Shown here piece by piece: positions 6,668-13,593 of a stretch of 17,677 nucleotides of DNA. Every line of letters begins with the position of its first letter. Position 1 is the first letter of the stretch. A model generated the notes under the pieces. The model had not been told where the DNA came from and did no database searches. It saw only the letters and a program-made list of their open reading frames with translations. Source of the DNA: an uncultured Roseiflexaceae bacterium (GTDB taxonomy: Bacteria > Chloroflexota > Chloroflexia > Chloroflexales > Roseiflexaceae); NCBI GenBank assembly GCA_903932805.1, contig CAIZHO010000386.1, positions 1 through 17,677 of the forward strand. The letters run 5' to 3'. Made by a program: the position numbers and the translations under genes.

Positions 6668-9144
6668 TGGTTATGTGTCTGGGTATCTTGCAGGGGCAAC
6701 ATCAAATCACGTCGTGGATCCATCCACACATCACCATGCTGCTGTGTCGCGACGAGGTACGTCGTATCGTGCTCAGCCACCGCGACGATGACGCCATCCC
6801 CGTACGGGATACACGTCACCGCATCACCTAACACATACACATGCTCCGGGCGTTCGCCGCGGACCCAGTCCATGCACTGCGTTACCAGCCGACCAATCTG
6901 TACCCACAAGGGCCGTACAGGGGTGCTCTGCATAGGCTCGGTGGTGCCCACCGATCTACCAGCGTCTACTGGGGTATCGAGCAATACTGCCATCAGTGAC
7001 TGTGCATCGGTATCGTGTGCAACGGCAGCAACGACAGGTACCGCTGTATCAGTCGCACTCGTTACTGCTGCATCGGCAAAATCGTCGCTGACCTGCAAGA
7101 TCGACGCAGGCCGAATTCCATCGTCCACGGGGAGCGCTGGTATGGTACCGGGTGCCGGGGCTTCTTCCATCGGAGTCGTTGGACAAACCGCATGCGGGAG
7201 CCATTTTGCATCGACACGCACAAACGCAGACAATGGTTCATCCACCTCGCGTGAAGCGACCACTGATTGGGCAGCCGCCATAATTGCAGGAAGGTATGGC
7301 CACACAGTCCGCAGAATCCCTATGCCGCCCGGTTGTGCCTCTACCAGAAAGAGTCGGCCGCTCCGTGCGTCATAACAGGGGACCAGTGCAACCAGTGCAT
7401 CTGCAACATAGTGCTGTAGCGCGGCAATGAATGTCCACCCTAGTAGAGGGATATCAGCGTCGGGCACCTTACCTATTTCCCACCATATTGCAGGTGCATA
7501 CCACGTGCATGCAAAGGAATCTGGGTATGCGGTGTCATGCCACTCGCCCGCGTGCCATTCGCGCATCCCCAGCAATGCATCATCGACGGCAACGCGGTGC
7601 AACCCTGCCTGTGTATCGGCATTCATCGGCTCGGTGATGGTGACAAGCGTCGTGCGGATGGGTATCGTCAACCGATCCGCATGGTCAACGGCAATGGTCA
7701 CACTTCCCGCATCGATATCGCGTGCCGTCACCACCATGCCACCCAACCACGGCGGGATTGCCATGCGCGGCGCTAACCACCGTTCATACAAGGTCGCTGA
7801 CGCACGTGTCGACAGCGATTCGCCCGCAAAGTGTAACGTCGCAGGGAACCCGACTGCATCGAAGAGGTCGAATTCTGCATGGGGATCTTCGTTCCCTGCA
7901 GGCACTGTGACGTTGTTGGCCAAGGCCCGCACAAACCCCTGCTCGTGCATGCGGGCAACCAATGTGTGGACCGCCCATTGCTGCACTTCACGCTCCAACA
8001 GCGGGATCTCTGCAGCAGCGGCGAGGACATGTACCGTGTCGACGTATGTATTTGTGGTATCACATATCCACAACGGTACGTCTGCACGGCCGATGCGTGA
8101 TAGGAACTGGTCCGCAATCGTGTGCGCATGCACGCAGATGACCGCCAGCGCCCCGCCTTGCAGGGCTTCCTCGCGAGCCCACCCATCCAAGGGGATCCCC
8201 GCATACACAATGACGTCGGCAGATACGGCATGTGCACCGTGTGTTACCCCGTCTTTGGTGTGCTCCCAAATTTGTGGAGCGCAGATGTCGGGGATTACCA
8301 CATGCACGCGGTAGCCCGCTTGACACAGCGCAAGCGCCAATCCCACAGCGTCTGCAAAACACGATGATCCCGCATGTACATCGACAGCAAGGACGGGAGG
8401 CGTTGGGACATCATCGACAGGCACGATACGGTACGCATCGTGGCACAACCCCTTCATGGCGACATCGATATTGGCTGCCGGGGTCGCAGTGAACAGACAC
8501 GCCGGTCTCGCAATCGCGTGATAGCGTCGAATCCGTTCGATACGCAACAGGACCCAGCGGGCATGTTGATAGGCAATCCCGCTGAGCAGCTGAATATCGA
8601 GAAAAACCATTGACTGCAAGGAGTGCCAAAACGGCTTCCACGCCGTGTCATGTTCGCGCAATAGCTCGCGATGCAGGCGTTGAAAGGTCGTGATGACGAC
8701 ATGTGCTTCGGTGTCGGCTCCATCATCATGGTTCACCAGCGTTATCTGCGGTACCAATGTTGCCGGCAAATCGGCAACACAGGCGCTGAGCGACCGATAG
8801 GCGGTCAATCCTGCTGCAGTATCAGCGACGACAATCAAGATCTTGCCGGCTGGATTACTGAGTAGTTGCTGCAATACACAAAACCACGCGGCATCGGTGC
8901 GCGCCGCGTGCCACCCCATCAGGACCGGCACTTCATTGCGCGTGAGCGCTGCCAACGCGCGCACGAGATGTGGGCGATAGACCGCATTGCGTTGCGTCAG
9001 CCAGAGATGCGCAAGCGCTGCGTCGACGACGACATGCGCGCTTTCGAGCCCCGCACGCCCGGCTAAGGACTGTTCGGTGCATACGACGAACGCAGGGTTT
9101 TGGGCACTGTATTGATTGATAATGGCCCGGATTGATTCACGCAT
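6664..9144 (-). CDS. MrfA/Hrq1-like protein lacking helicase motifs (apparent pseudo-helicase)
   Basis: 826 residues, cytoplasmic. The order of segments follows MrfA/Hrq1 (YprA-type) DNA-repair helicases, but the catalytic motifs are gone. The Walker A site is replaced by VLMGWHAARTD (74-84, no GKS/T). DExH is replaced by MVFLDIQLLSG (179-189). Motif III survives loosely as LFTATPAA (217-224). The second RecA-like domain keeps a VIVYAGIPLDGW segment (311-322), but the following QxxGRxGR is REEALQGG. The DUF1998-like part keeps YDARSGRLFLVEAQPGGIGI (591-610), whereas the four-Cys cluster normally after it is absent. Residues ~766-818 (GDAVTCIPYGDGVIVAV) resemble the Tudor-like barrel at the end of UvrD-type helicases. 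The start at 9144 has GAGG 6-7 nt upstream; a GTG at 9174 lies inside the -10 box and is rejected. ssb follows, suggesting a DNA-repair role. Homology is inferred from motif order and is not proven. Confidence 0.6.
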   Translation of the reverse strand: MRESIRAIINQYSAQNPAFVVCTEQSLAGRAGLESAHVVVDAALAHLWLTQRNAVYRPHLVRALAALTRNEVPVLMGWHAARTDAAWFCVLQQLLSNPAGKILIVVADTAAGLTAYRSLSACVADLPATLVPQITLVNHDDGADTEAHVVITTFQRLHRELLREHDTAWKPFWHSLQSMVFLDIQLLSGIAYQHARWVLLRIERIRRYHAIARPACLFTATPAANIDVAMKGLCHDAYRIVPVDDVPTPPVLAVDVHAGSSCFADAVGLALALCQAGYRVHVVIPDICAPQIWEHTKDGVTHGAHAVSADVIVYAGIPLDGWAREEALQGGALAVICVHAHTIADQFLSRIGRADVPLWICDTTNTYVDTVHVLAAAAEIPLLEREVQQWAVHTLVARMHEQGFVRALANNVTVPAGNEDPHAEFDLFDAVGFPATLHFAGESLSTRASATLYERWLAPRMAIPPWLGGMVVTARDIDAGSVTIAVDHADRLTIPIRTTLVTITEPMNADTQAGLHRVAVDDALLGMREWHAGEWHDTAYPDSFACTWYAPAIWWEIGKVPDADIPLLGWTFIAALQHYVADALVALVPCYDARSGRLFLVEAQPGGIGILRTVWPYLPAIMAAAQSVVASREVDEPLSAFVRVDAKWLPHAVCPTTPMEEAPAPGTIPALPVDDGIRPASILQVSDDFADAAVTSATDTAVPVVAAVAHDTDAQSLMAVLLDTPVDAGRSVGTTEPMQSTPVRPLWVQIGRLVTQCMDWVRGERPEHVYVLGDAVTCIPYGDGVIVAVAEHDTTYLVATQQHGDVWMDPRRDLMLPLQDTQTHNH

Positions 9145-9172
9145 CGGTGCCTCGTTGTGTGTATTACGACAC

Positions 9173-9181
9173 ACTATAGCA
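9173..9181 (-). promoter_or_regulatory. Extended -10 promoter for the MrfA-like gene
   Basis: Minus strand TGCTATAGT: a TGn extension and TATAGT (9178-9173), with no convincing -35. Predicted start near 9166, a leader of ~22 nt before the ATG at 9144. Confidence 0.5.
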
Positions 9182-9264
9182 GGTTCGTCGTGTCACGTAT
9201 AGACCGTCGCGCCGCGTGCTCTGCAGGGGTCATCACACAACATGCGAACTCTCCCAAATTCGAT

Positions 9265-9293
9265 TTGCATTGTCTATCTGCGCGTGGTATTAT
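9265..9293 (+). promoter_or_regulatory. Promoter of the tRNA-Glu/tRNA-Asp operon
   Basis: TTGCAT (9265-9270), a 17-nt spacer and TATTAT (9288-9293). The predicted start near 9300 leaves ~40 nt of leader before tRNA-Glu. Confidence 0.7.
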
Positions 9294-9339
9294 TGTTTTC
9301 GTTGCTGAGGTCACTGAAGCAACAGTCTGGTTCAGATGT

Positions 9340-9416
9340 GGCCCCATCGTCTAGCGGCCTTGGACGTCACCCTCTCAAGGTGAAGATCGTGGGTTCGAAT
9401 CCCACTGGGGTCACCA
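9340..9416 (+). tRNA. tRNA-Glu (anticodon CTC)
   Basis: Cloverleaf with acceptor GGCCCCA/TGGGGTC (one G-U pair), anticodon stem TCACC/GGTGA with loop CTCTCAA (anticodon CTC), T arm GTGGG-TTCGAAT-CCCAC, discriminator A and an encoded CCA. It reads GAG codons. Confidence 0.95.
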
Positions 9417-9435
9417 CTCAAACCAGCACCCACAT

Positions 9436-9512
9436 GGGGATGTGGTGTAGAGGCCTAACATGCGACCCTGTCAAGGTCGAGACCGCGGGTTCGAATCCCG
9501 TCATCCCCGCCA
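9436..9512 (+). tRNA. tRNA-Asp (anticodon GTC)
   Basis: Cloverleaf with acceptor GGGGATG/CATCCCC, anticodon stem CGACC/GGTCG with loop CTGTCAA (anticodon GTC), T arm GCGGG-TTCGAAT-CCCGT, discriminator G and an encoded CCA. It lies 19 bases after tRNA-Glu and is probably co-transcribed with it. Confidence 0.95.
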
Positions 9513-9515
9513 CAG

Positions 9516-9548
9516 AACCACCGATGTGCATACATCGGTGGTTTTCTA
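9516..9548 (+). terminator. Intrinsic terminator of the tRNA operon
   Basis: A 12-bp perfect stem (9516-9527 with 9532-9543) with a 4-base loop, then TTCTATT. It begins 4 bases after the tRNA-Asp CCA end. Confidence 0.9.
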
Positions 9549-9589
9549 TTCTGTGTTTACGCTATCCTCTCCCCACCATTGCAGCATAG

Positions 9590-9747
9590 TGTCGGCCCCG
9601 AGAACCGCAGTATTTGTCGCTTTGCCGACCCATCCCCGGCACGCAACCGGCAGCCCCAGCGGACTGATGACGCCTGTGTGTTCAGCCATAGCGGGCGCTG
9701 GGGCTGCCCCGCGGTACTCCCCCGTCGGGCAGGCGCGGACCCTTTTT
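9590..9747 (+). ncRNA. Possible structured RNA with terminator-like end
   Basis: A perfect 13-bp GC-rich stem joins 9649-9661 with 9696-9708 around a 34-base loop. A second hairpin (9709-9713 with 9734-9738, and an inner CCC/GGG) is followed by TTTTT at 9743-9747, like an intrinsic terminator. Upstream, GTCGGC (9591-9596) can pair with GCCGAC (9624-9629). Because the tRNA operon already ends at 9548, this second terminator needs its own transcript. The sequence does not match SRP RNA, tmRNA or RNase P RNA motifs that I know. No good promoter was found; TATCCT at 9563-9568 is a weak -10 candidate. Tentative. Confidence 0.3.
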
Positions 9748-9918
9748 CTGCCATCATGCCTGATCTCGTACGCACGGTGATTCGCAGGCGGATGCAGTCA
9801 TGATTACTCGTGCAGCGGTTGAATCGTCGGGGGAACGTGGAAGAACATGCACGATCAGCTTGGGATTACCACCGTTGTCAGCGCGTTGTAATGGTCAGCA
9901 GCGTGACCCAAATCTCTT

Positions 9919-9947
9919 TTGACACACAGCCCCGCACGCGCTACAAT
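9919..9947 (+). promoter_or_regulatory. ffh operon promoter
   Basis: TTGACA (9919-9924), a 17-nt spacer and TACAAT (9942-9947). Predicted start near 9954, leader ~43 nt. One of the best promoter matches in the window; it probably drives ffh-rpsP-khpA and perhaps rimM. Confidence 0.85.
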
Positions 9948-9996
9948 ACGCAGACGGAGAAAATCCGCTGTCACGTGTTGACCAAACGGAGTCACG

Positions 9997-11346
9997 ATGT
10001 TCGAAAGCCTATCCGATCGTTTACAGGCAGTCTTCAAAAAGCTGGGCGGCAAAGGTCGCTTGAGCGAAGAGGACGTGCGTGAAGCGATGAAGCAAGTGCG
10101 GCTTGCACTGCTCGAGGCCGACGTCAACCTCCAAGTCGTGCGCGAGTTTGTGGCCAAGGTGAGTGAGCGGGCAGTGGGCGAGGAAGTCTCGCGCTCGTTG
10201 ACACCATCACAGCAGGTCATCAAGATTGTCCGCGACGAACTGATTAGTCTGCTCGGCGAAGCCGAGGTCCCACTCGCCGATGCGACATTGCCACCGACGG
10301 TGATTATGTTGGTCGGTCTGCAGGGCGCCGGCAAAACCACACACGCCGCCAAATTAGCGTTGCATCTCCGCAAAAAGGGCAAGCGCCCGTTGTTGGTAGC
10401 TGCAGACGTTTATCGGCCGGCAGCTATCGCGCAGCTCGAGTCGTTGGGCAAGCAGGTCAATATCCCCGTTTACAGCGAGGGGACGACCGCCAAGCCACCC
10501 GAGATTGTGGCCCGTGCACTGGCGCATGCCCGTGCCGAACATTGTAACTACGTCATCATCGACACCGCTGGCCGACTGCAAGTCGACGAAGTGTTGATGA
10601 CCGAGTTAGCAGATATTGTCACCGTCGCCCAACCACACGAGCGGTTGTTGGTCGTCGACGCCATGATCGGCCAAGAAGCCGTCCGTGTCGCCGAAGAATT
10701 CAACAAGCGGGTCGCATTGAGCGGCATTATCTTCACCAAAATCGACGGCGATGCGCGTGGCGGTGCTGCACTTTCAGTGCGGTCGGTCACCGGCGTACCG
10801 ATTAAGTTTTTGGGGACCGGTGAGAAAATCGAAGTGGGCACGCTCGAAGTGTTCCATCCCGAGCGCTTGGTTTCACGGATTTTGGGCATGGGCGATGTGT
10901 TGTCGTTGATCGAGCGGGCAGAATCGTCCATCGACAAAGACGAAGCAGCGCGCATGCAAAAGAAGCTCTCCAAGGGCTCATTCGACCTCGAAGATTTCCT
11001 CGCTTCGATGCGTCAAATGCAAAAGCTCGGGCCACTCAACCAGATCCTGGGCATGTTGCCAGGGATGGGGAGCATGGCCAAAGGGGCAGAGCTGGTCAAC
11101 GAGAAGGAGCTCCGTCGAGTCGAGGCGATTATCTTGTCGATGACGCCCAAAGAACGACGCAATCCTGATATTATCAAGGGTAGTCGCAGAGAACGAGTTG
11201 CACGGGGGAGTGGCACGTCTGCCGCGCAGGTGGCAAGCTTGCTCAAAAACTTCCAACAGATGCAACGGATGATGAAGCAATTCAGCGGCAGCTCAAAAGG
11301 CGGGCGTATGCCCGACCCCCGCGAGATGATGCGTCGGATGCGCTAA
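9997..11346 (+). CDS. ffh: Signal recognition particle GTPase Ffh
   Basis: 449 residues, the usual length. The protein subunit of SRP binds signal sequences on nascent chains and delivers ribosomes to FtsY at the membrane, with GTP hydrolysis. The N domain (1-~88) is followed by the G domain: P-loop GLQGAGKTT at 107-115, [17 protein letters not shown] at 189-194, [11 protein letters not shown] and [12 protein letters not shown] from 247. The Met-rich M domain (~310-449) includes [13 protein letters not shown] and ends in a basic, Met-rich tail ([25 protein letters not shown] region). GGAG lies 5 nt before the ATG. It is the first gene of a ribosome/SRP-related cluster; rpsP follows after 37 bases. 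Nothing is missing. Confidence 0.98.
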   Translation: MFESLSDRLQAVFKKLGGKGRLSEEDVREAMKQVRLALLEADVNLQVVREFVAKVSERAVGEEVSRSLTPSQQVIKIVRDELISLLGEAEVPLADATLPPTVIMLVGLQGAGKTTHAAKLALHLRKKGKRPLLVAADVYRPAAIAQLESLGKQVNIPVYSEGTTAKPPEIVARALAHARAEHCNYVIIDTAGRLQVDEVLMTELADIVTVAQPHERLLVVDAMIGQEAVRVAEEFNKRVALSGIIFTKIDGDARGGAALSVRSVTGVPIKFLGTGEKIEVGTLEVFHPERLVSRILGMGDVLSLIERAESSIDKDEAARMQKKLSKGSFDLEDFLASMRQMQKLGPLNQILGMLPGMGSMAKGAELVNEKELRRVEAIILSMTPKERRNPDIIKGSRRERVARGSGTSAAQVASLLKNFQQMQRMMKQFSGSSKGGRMPDPREMMRRMR

Positions 11347-11383
11347 CACCACACTAAAGATTCGTGTAGGAGGCAATCGTACC

Positions 11384-11656
11384 ATGGTCACTATTCGTCT
11401 ACGCCGCACCGGCAAAAAGAAGCAGCCAAGCTATCGTTTGGTCGTTGCTGACTCTCGTTCACCACGCGATGGCAAGTTCATCGAAATCGTGGGTCATTAC
11501 AACCCCGTCCGCGAGCCACAAGAACTCGAAGTCAAGGCAGATCGTATCCGTCATTGGATGAGCGTCGGCGCACAGCCGTCCGAGACCGTAGTCCGCTTGT
11601 TGAAGCGGGTCAACGTCCTCGACGCAGCCGGCAAGCCCACCCCAGTCGCGAGCTAA
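11384..11656 (+). CDS. rpsP: Ribosomal protein bS16
   Basis: 90 residues, normal for bS16. It binds 16S rRNA in the body of the small subunit and supports its assembly. Recognised by [20 protein letters not shown] at the start, [20 protein letters not shown] at 22-41, and [20 protein letters not shown] at 54-73. A perfect AGGAGG (11368-11373) lies 10 nt before the ATG, the strongest ribosome-binding site in the window. It follows ffh by 37 bases with no terminator between, and khpA starts 6 bases after its stop, so the genes are probably one transcript. Confidence 0.98.
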   Translation: MVTIRLRRTGKKKQPSYRLVVADSRSPRDGKFIEIVGHYNPVREPQELEVKADRIRHWMSVGAQPSETVVRLLKRVNVLDAAGKPTPVAS

Positions 11657-11662
11657 ACGACC

Positions 11663-11890
11663 ATGCGTACGTTGCTTGAATACATGGTGCACAACCTGGT
11701 TGAACACCCTGAAGCCGTGCAGATTCGTGAACGAGTCACCCCATATGCTGTGACGTACCGACTGAGTGTCGGCCCCAACGAGGCCGGCAAAATCATTGGT
11801 CGCAACGGCAGGGTGGCCAAATCCATTCGCGACATCATGGCCGTGGCAGCAGCCCGCCAAGGCAAGCGCGTTCACATCGACATTGAGTAA
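11663..11890 (+). CDS. khpA: KhpA family KH-domain RNA-binding protein
   Basis: 75 residues, a single type II KH domain. The GxxG RNA-binding loop is GRNG at 46-49, within VGPNEAGKIIGRNGRVAKSI; MRTLLEYMVHNLVEHPE and the closing KRVHIDIE match the KhpA (YlqC) family. In other bacteria KhpA works with KhpB (Jag/EloR) as a global RNA chaperone affecting cell division and growth. Its place between rpsP and rimM is the classic one. The start lies 6 nt after the rpsP stop with no strong ribosome-binding site, suggesting translational coupling. Confidence 0.95.
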   Translation: MRTLLEYMVHNLVEHPEAVQIRERVTPYAVTYRLSVGPNEAGKIIGRNGRVAKSIRDIMAVAAARQGKRVHIDIE

Positions 11891-11923
11891 TTCGGACAAC
11901 GTGGATCATGCGACACACACGGT

Positions 11924-11947
11924 GGCACCGGCCAATTGGTCGGTGTC
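11924..11947 (+). other. Hairpin between khpA and rimM
   Basis: A ~10-bp stem including two G-U pairs around an AATT loop (core CACCGGCC/GGTCGGTG at 11926-11945). T-rich sequence follows only after several bases, so it is a poor terminator. It may attenuate expression or protect the mRNA in the 99-base gap before rimM. Confidence 0.35.
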
Positions 11948-11989
11948 CACTTTGATTTTCTCACTACACTGAGGATACAAGGGAACGGT

Positions 11990-12529
11990 ATGACTGAATC
12001 TACACCCCCGCAACCCCAAGAGTTACTGCTCGTCGGGACCATCGTGAATGTGGTCGGACTGCGTGGCGACGTGCGCATCCACCTCGTCTCGACCCAACCC
12101 ACACACCTCGCCGCGAGCAAACCCATGCTCTACAGTGCCGATGGCAAGCGCTCGTTTCGCCTGCGCAAACTGATGCATTACAAAAACGATCTCTATACCG
12201 CGCAATTGGGTGGTATCGCGACGCGCGAACTCGCCGACGCCCTGCGCACGACCGAGCTCTACATCAAAATCACCGACGTCGCACCGCTCGACGCCGATGA
12301 ATACTTTTTGCATGATTTGCCCGGCATGTCGGTCCAAACGGTCGAAGGGGTCGTTATTGGCAACGTCAGCGATGTTATCTCTACCGGGGCCAGCGACATC
12401 ATCGTGGTCGCCCGCGAGGGGCTGTCTGATGTCCTCATCCCTCTCGTCAAGGCCTTCGTCCAATCGTATGACGCAGCTGCGCGCACGATCGTCATTACGC
12501 CCATCCCCGGGATGATTACCGAAGAATAA
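11990..12529 (+). CDS. rimM: Ribosome maturation factor RimM
   Basis: 179 residues. RimM binds uS19 and helps mature the head of the 30S subunit. The N-terminal RimM domain shows LLLVGTIVNVVGLRGDVRIH (the usual 'G.HGLKGEV' pattern in relaxed form) and ALRTTELYIK. The C-terminal PRC barrel shows DEYFLHDLPGMSV, GNVSDVI and SDVLIPLVKAFV, ending ARTIVITPIPGMI. The start at 11990 has AAGGGA upstream and precedes the conserved region at the usual distance; an earlier in-frame start would overlap the hairpin. It is the last gene of the cluster. trmD and rplS, which commonly follow, are absent, and rimM ends 2 bases from the stop of a convergent glycosyltransferase gene. Confidence 0.93.
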   Translation: MTESTPPQPQELLLVGTIVNVVGLRGDVRIHLVSTQPTHLAASKPMLYSADGKRSFRLRKLMHYKNDLYTAQLGGIATRELADALRTTELYIKITDVAPLDADEYFLHDLPGMSVQTVEGVVIGNVSDVISTGASDIIVVAREGLSDVLIPLVKAFVQSYDAAARTIVITPIPGMITEE

Positions 12530-12531
12530 CC

Positions 12532-13512
12532 TCAGAGGAAGCGCGCGCGCCAGTTATCTCGTTCACTGCGCAATGTCGGCGTGCGCCAGACACGGATGAA
12601 TCCCGCCGGGTAGCCGATCATTTTGGCGATGTCCCCGACGATGCGGACAACCGGTACCAACACTGCCGTGAGCAACGATTGGGCGAACCGATGGCCTTCG
12701 TGATGTCGGCGGATGACACGCAACCACGGTGCCCGACAATACCCCATAACTCCCACTGCAACCAACAGCCATGCCCAACCACCGATGAGTGCGAGACACG
12801 CACCTGCTCCGTAGACGCCGTACCGCAACGCGTGCCGGCGCGGCCATAAACCGGCAACCGCATCCCCACGCGCGTACAAGTAGTACTGGCGAAACAACTG
12901 CCGCAACGAAGAACGCGGCCGAAAGTGAACCAGTGCATTCCCGGCAAACGCGAACCGTGCGCCGGTTTTTTGCATGGCTTGGTCATACAACAAATCTTCG
13001 CAGTGACTGGCCCACTCCGGGTACCCTTCCACAGCATCCCAAACAGATTTGCGGAACGCAACTGATTGTCCAAACGGCAGAAACGTCGCTGCGTCGACTT
13101 CGTGGACATCGGGGTAGTTGGTACACGCAATCGCGTGCTCCATCACACTGCGTGGCAATGGATGAAAAAACCCTGCCACCACATCAGCACGTTCTTCGCG
13201 GATAGCCTCGGTAATATGCGCCAGCCAGTGGCGGTCGAGGACGAGTCCCGCATCCGTACACGCAATGACATCACCTGTGGAGTGATAGACCGCGTTGTTT
13301 CGCCCTGAAGGAATGTTATGTCCGCCTACGACAAGCCGAACGGGATATCCCATATCATGGTAGTGCTGCACAATTGCTGCCGTACCGTCGGTGCTGTTGT
13401 TGTCGTTGATAACAATTTCATCGGGGCGCAGACTCTGGCCAAGCATCGAATCAATCAGTTGGGCGATGTTGTCTTCTTCATTTTTTGCGGTGCAAACCAG
13501 CGATATACGCAT
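12532..13512 (-). CDS. Family 2 glycosyltransferase with C-terminal membrane segments
   Basis: 326 residues. The GT-A fold is clear: MRISLVCTAKNEEDNIAQLI (1-20), DEIVINDNNSTDGT (31-44), PSGRNNAVYHSTGDVIACTDAG (68-89, Asp87 in the DXD-like position), FGQSVAFRKSVWDAVEGYPE (147-166) and the acidic ED at 172-173, probably the catalytic-base region. A hydrophobic segment at ~231-258 and an amphipathic one at ~275-300 suggest membrane association. It probably transfers a sugar from a nucleotide donor to a lipid carrier or cell-surface glycan; substrate unknown. The start at 13512 opens the fold; a GTG at 13548 lies upstream of the predicted transcription start and is rejected. The ribosome-binding site is weak (GGAA). 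The gene is divergent from the DsbA-like gene and convergent with rimM. Confidence 0.88.
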   Translation of the reverse strand: MRISLVCTAKNEEDNIAQLIDSMLGQSLRPDEIVINDNNSTDGTAAIVQHYHDMGYPVRLVVGGHNIPSGRNNAVYHSTGDVIACTDAGLVLDRHWLAHITEAIREERADVVAGFFHPLPRSVMEHAIACTNYPDVHEVDAATFLPFGQSVAFRKSVWDAVEGYPEWASHCEDLLYDQAMQKTGARFAFAGNALVHFRPRSSLRQLFRQYYLYARGDAVAGLWPRRHALRYGVYGAGACLALIGGWAWLLVAVGVMGYCRAPWLRVIRRHHEGHRFAQSLLTAVLVPVVRIVGDIAKMIGYPAGFIRVWRTPTLRSERDNWRARFL

Positions 13513-13550
13513 ATGCGTTCCATCGTTCAAATACACAAAAGATACCACTC

Positions 13551-13578
13551 ATTGTAGTACAATACCGTTATATCGCAA
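13551..13578 (-). promoter_or_regulatory. Glycosyltransferase promoter with palindromic divergent -10
   Basis: Minus strand: TTGCGA (13578-13573), a 16-nt spacer and TACAAT (13556-13551). The -10 is half of a near-perfect palindrome, ATTGTA-G-TACAAT (13551-13563), whose other half is a plus-strand TACAAT (13558-13563) upstream of the DsbA-like gene. The plus-strand box has no good -35. Confidence 0.5.
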
Positions 13579-13593
13579 CAAACGAGGATGTTC

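Larger units (their letters stand above)
9549..9996. other. Long intergenic region between tRNA operon and ffh
   Basis: No protein gene is supported; open frames here have no ribosome-binding site and unusual composition. The first 200 bases contain a GC-rich structured segment (9590-9747), described separately. From ~9750 to 9900 I see nothing recognisable. The ffh promoter lies at 9919-9947. Confidence 0.6.

Noticed and set aside
7427..8314. 295-codon plus-strand open frame opposite the MrfA-like gene
   Set aside because: Ser/Cys/Ala-rich shadow composition and no ribosome-binding site. The minus-strand frame is far longer and has promoter, ribosome-binding site and homology-like motifs.
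9660..9680. CTGATGA suggestive of a hammerhead ribozyme core
   Set aside because: The required GAAA segment and the flanking stems I and III are not present nearby.
9590..9747. SRP RNA (ffs) close to ffh
   Set aside because: The conserved apical GGAAGxAGCA-type segment of SRP RNA is absent on both strands.
9579..9803. 74-codon open frame in the tRNA-ffh gap
   Set aside because: No ribosome-binding site, Arg/Pro-rich composition, and it coincides with strong hairpins and a T-run.
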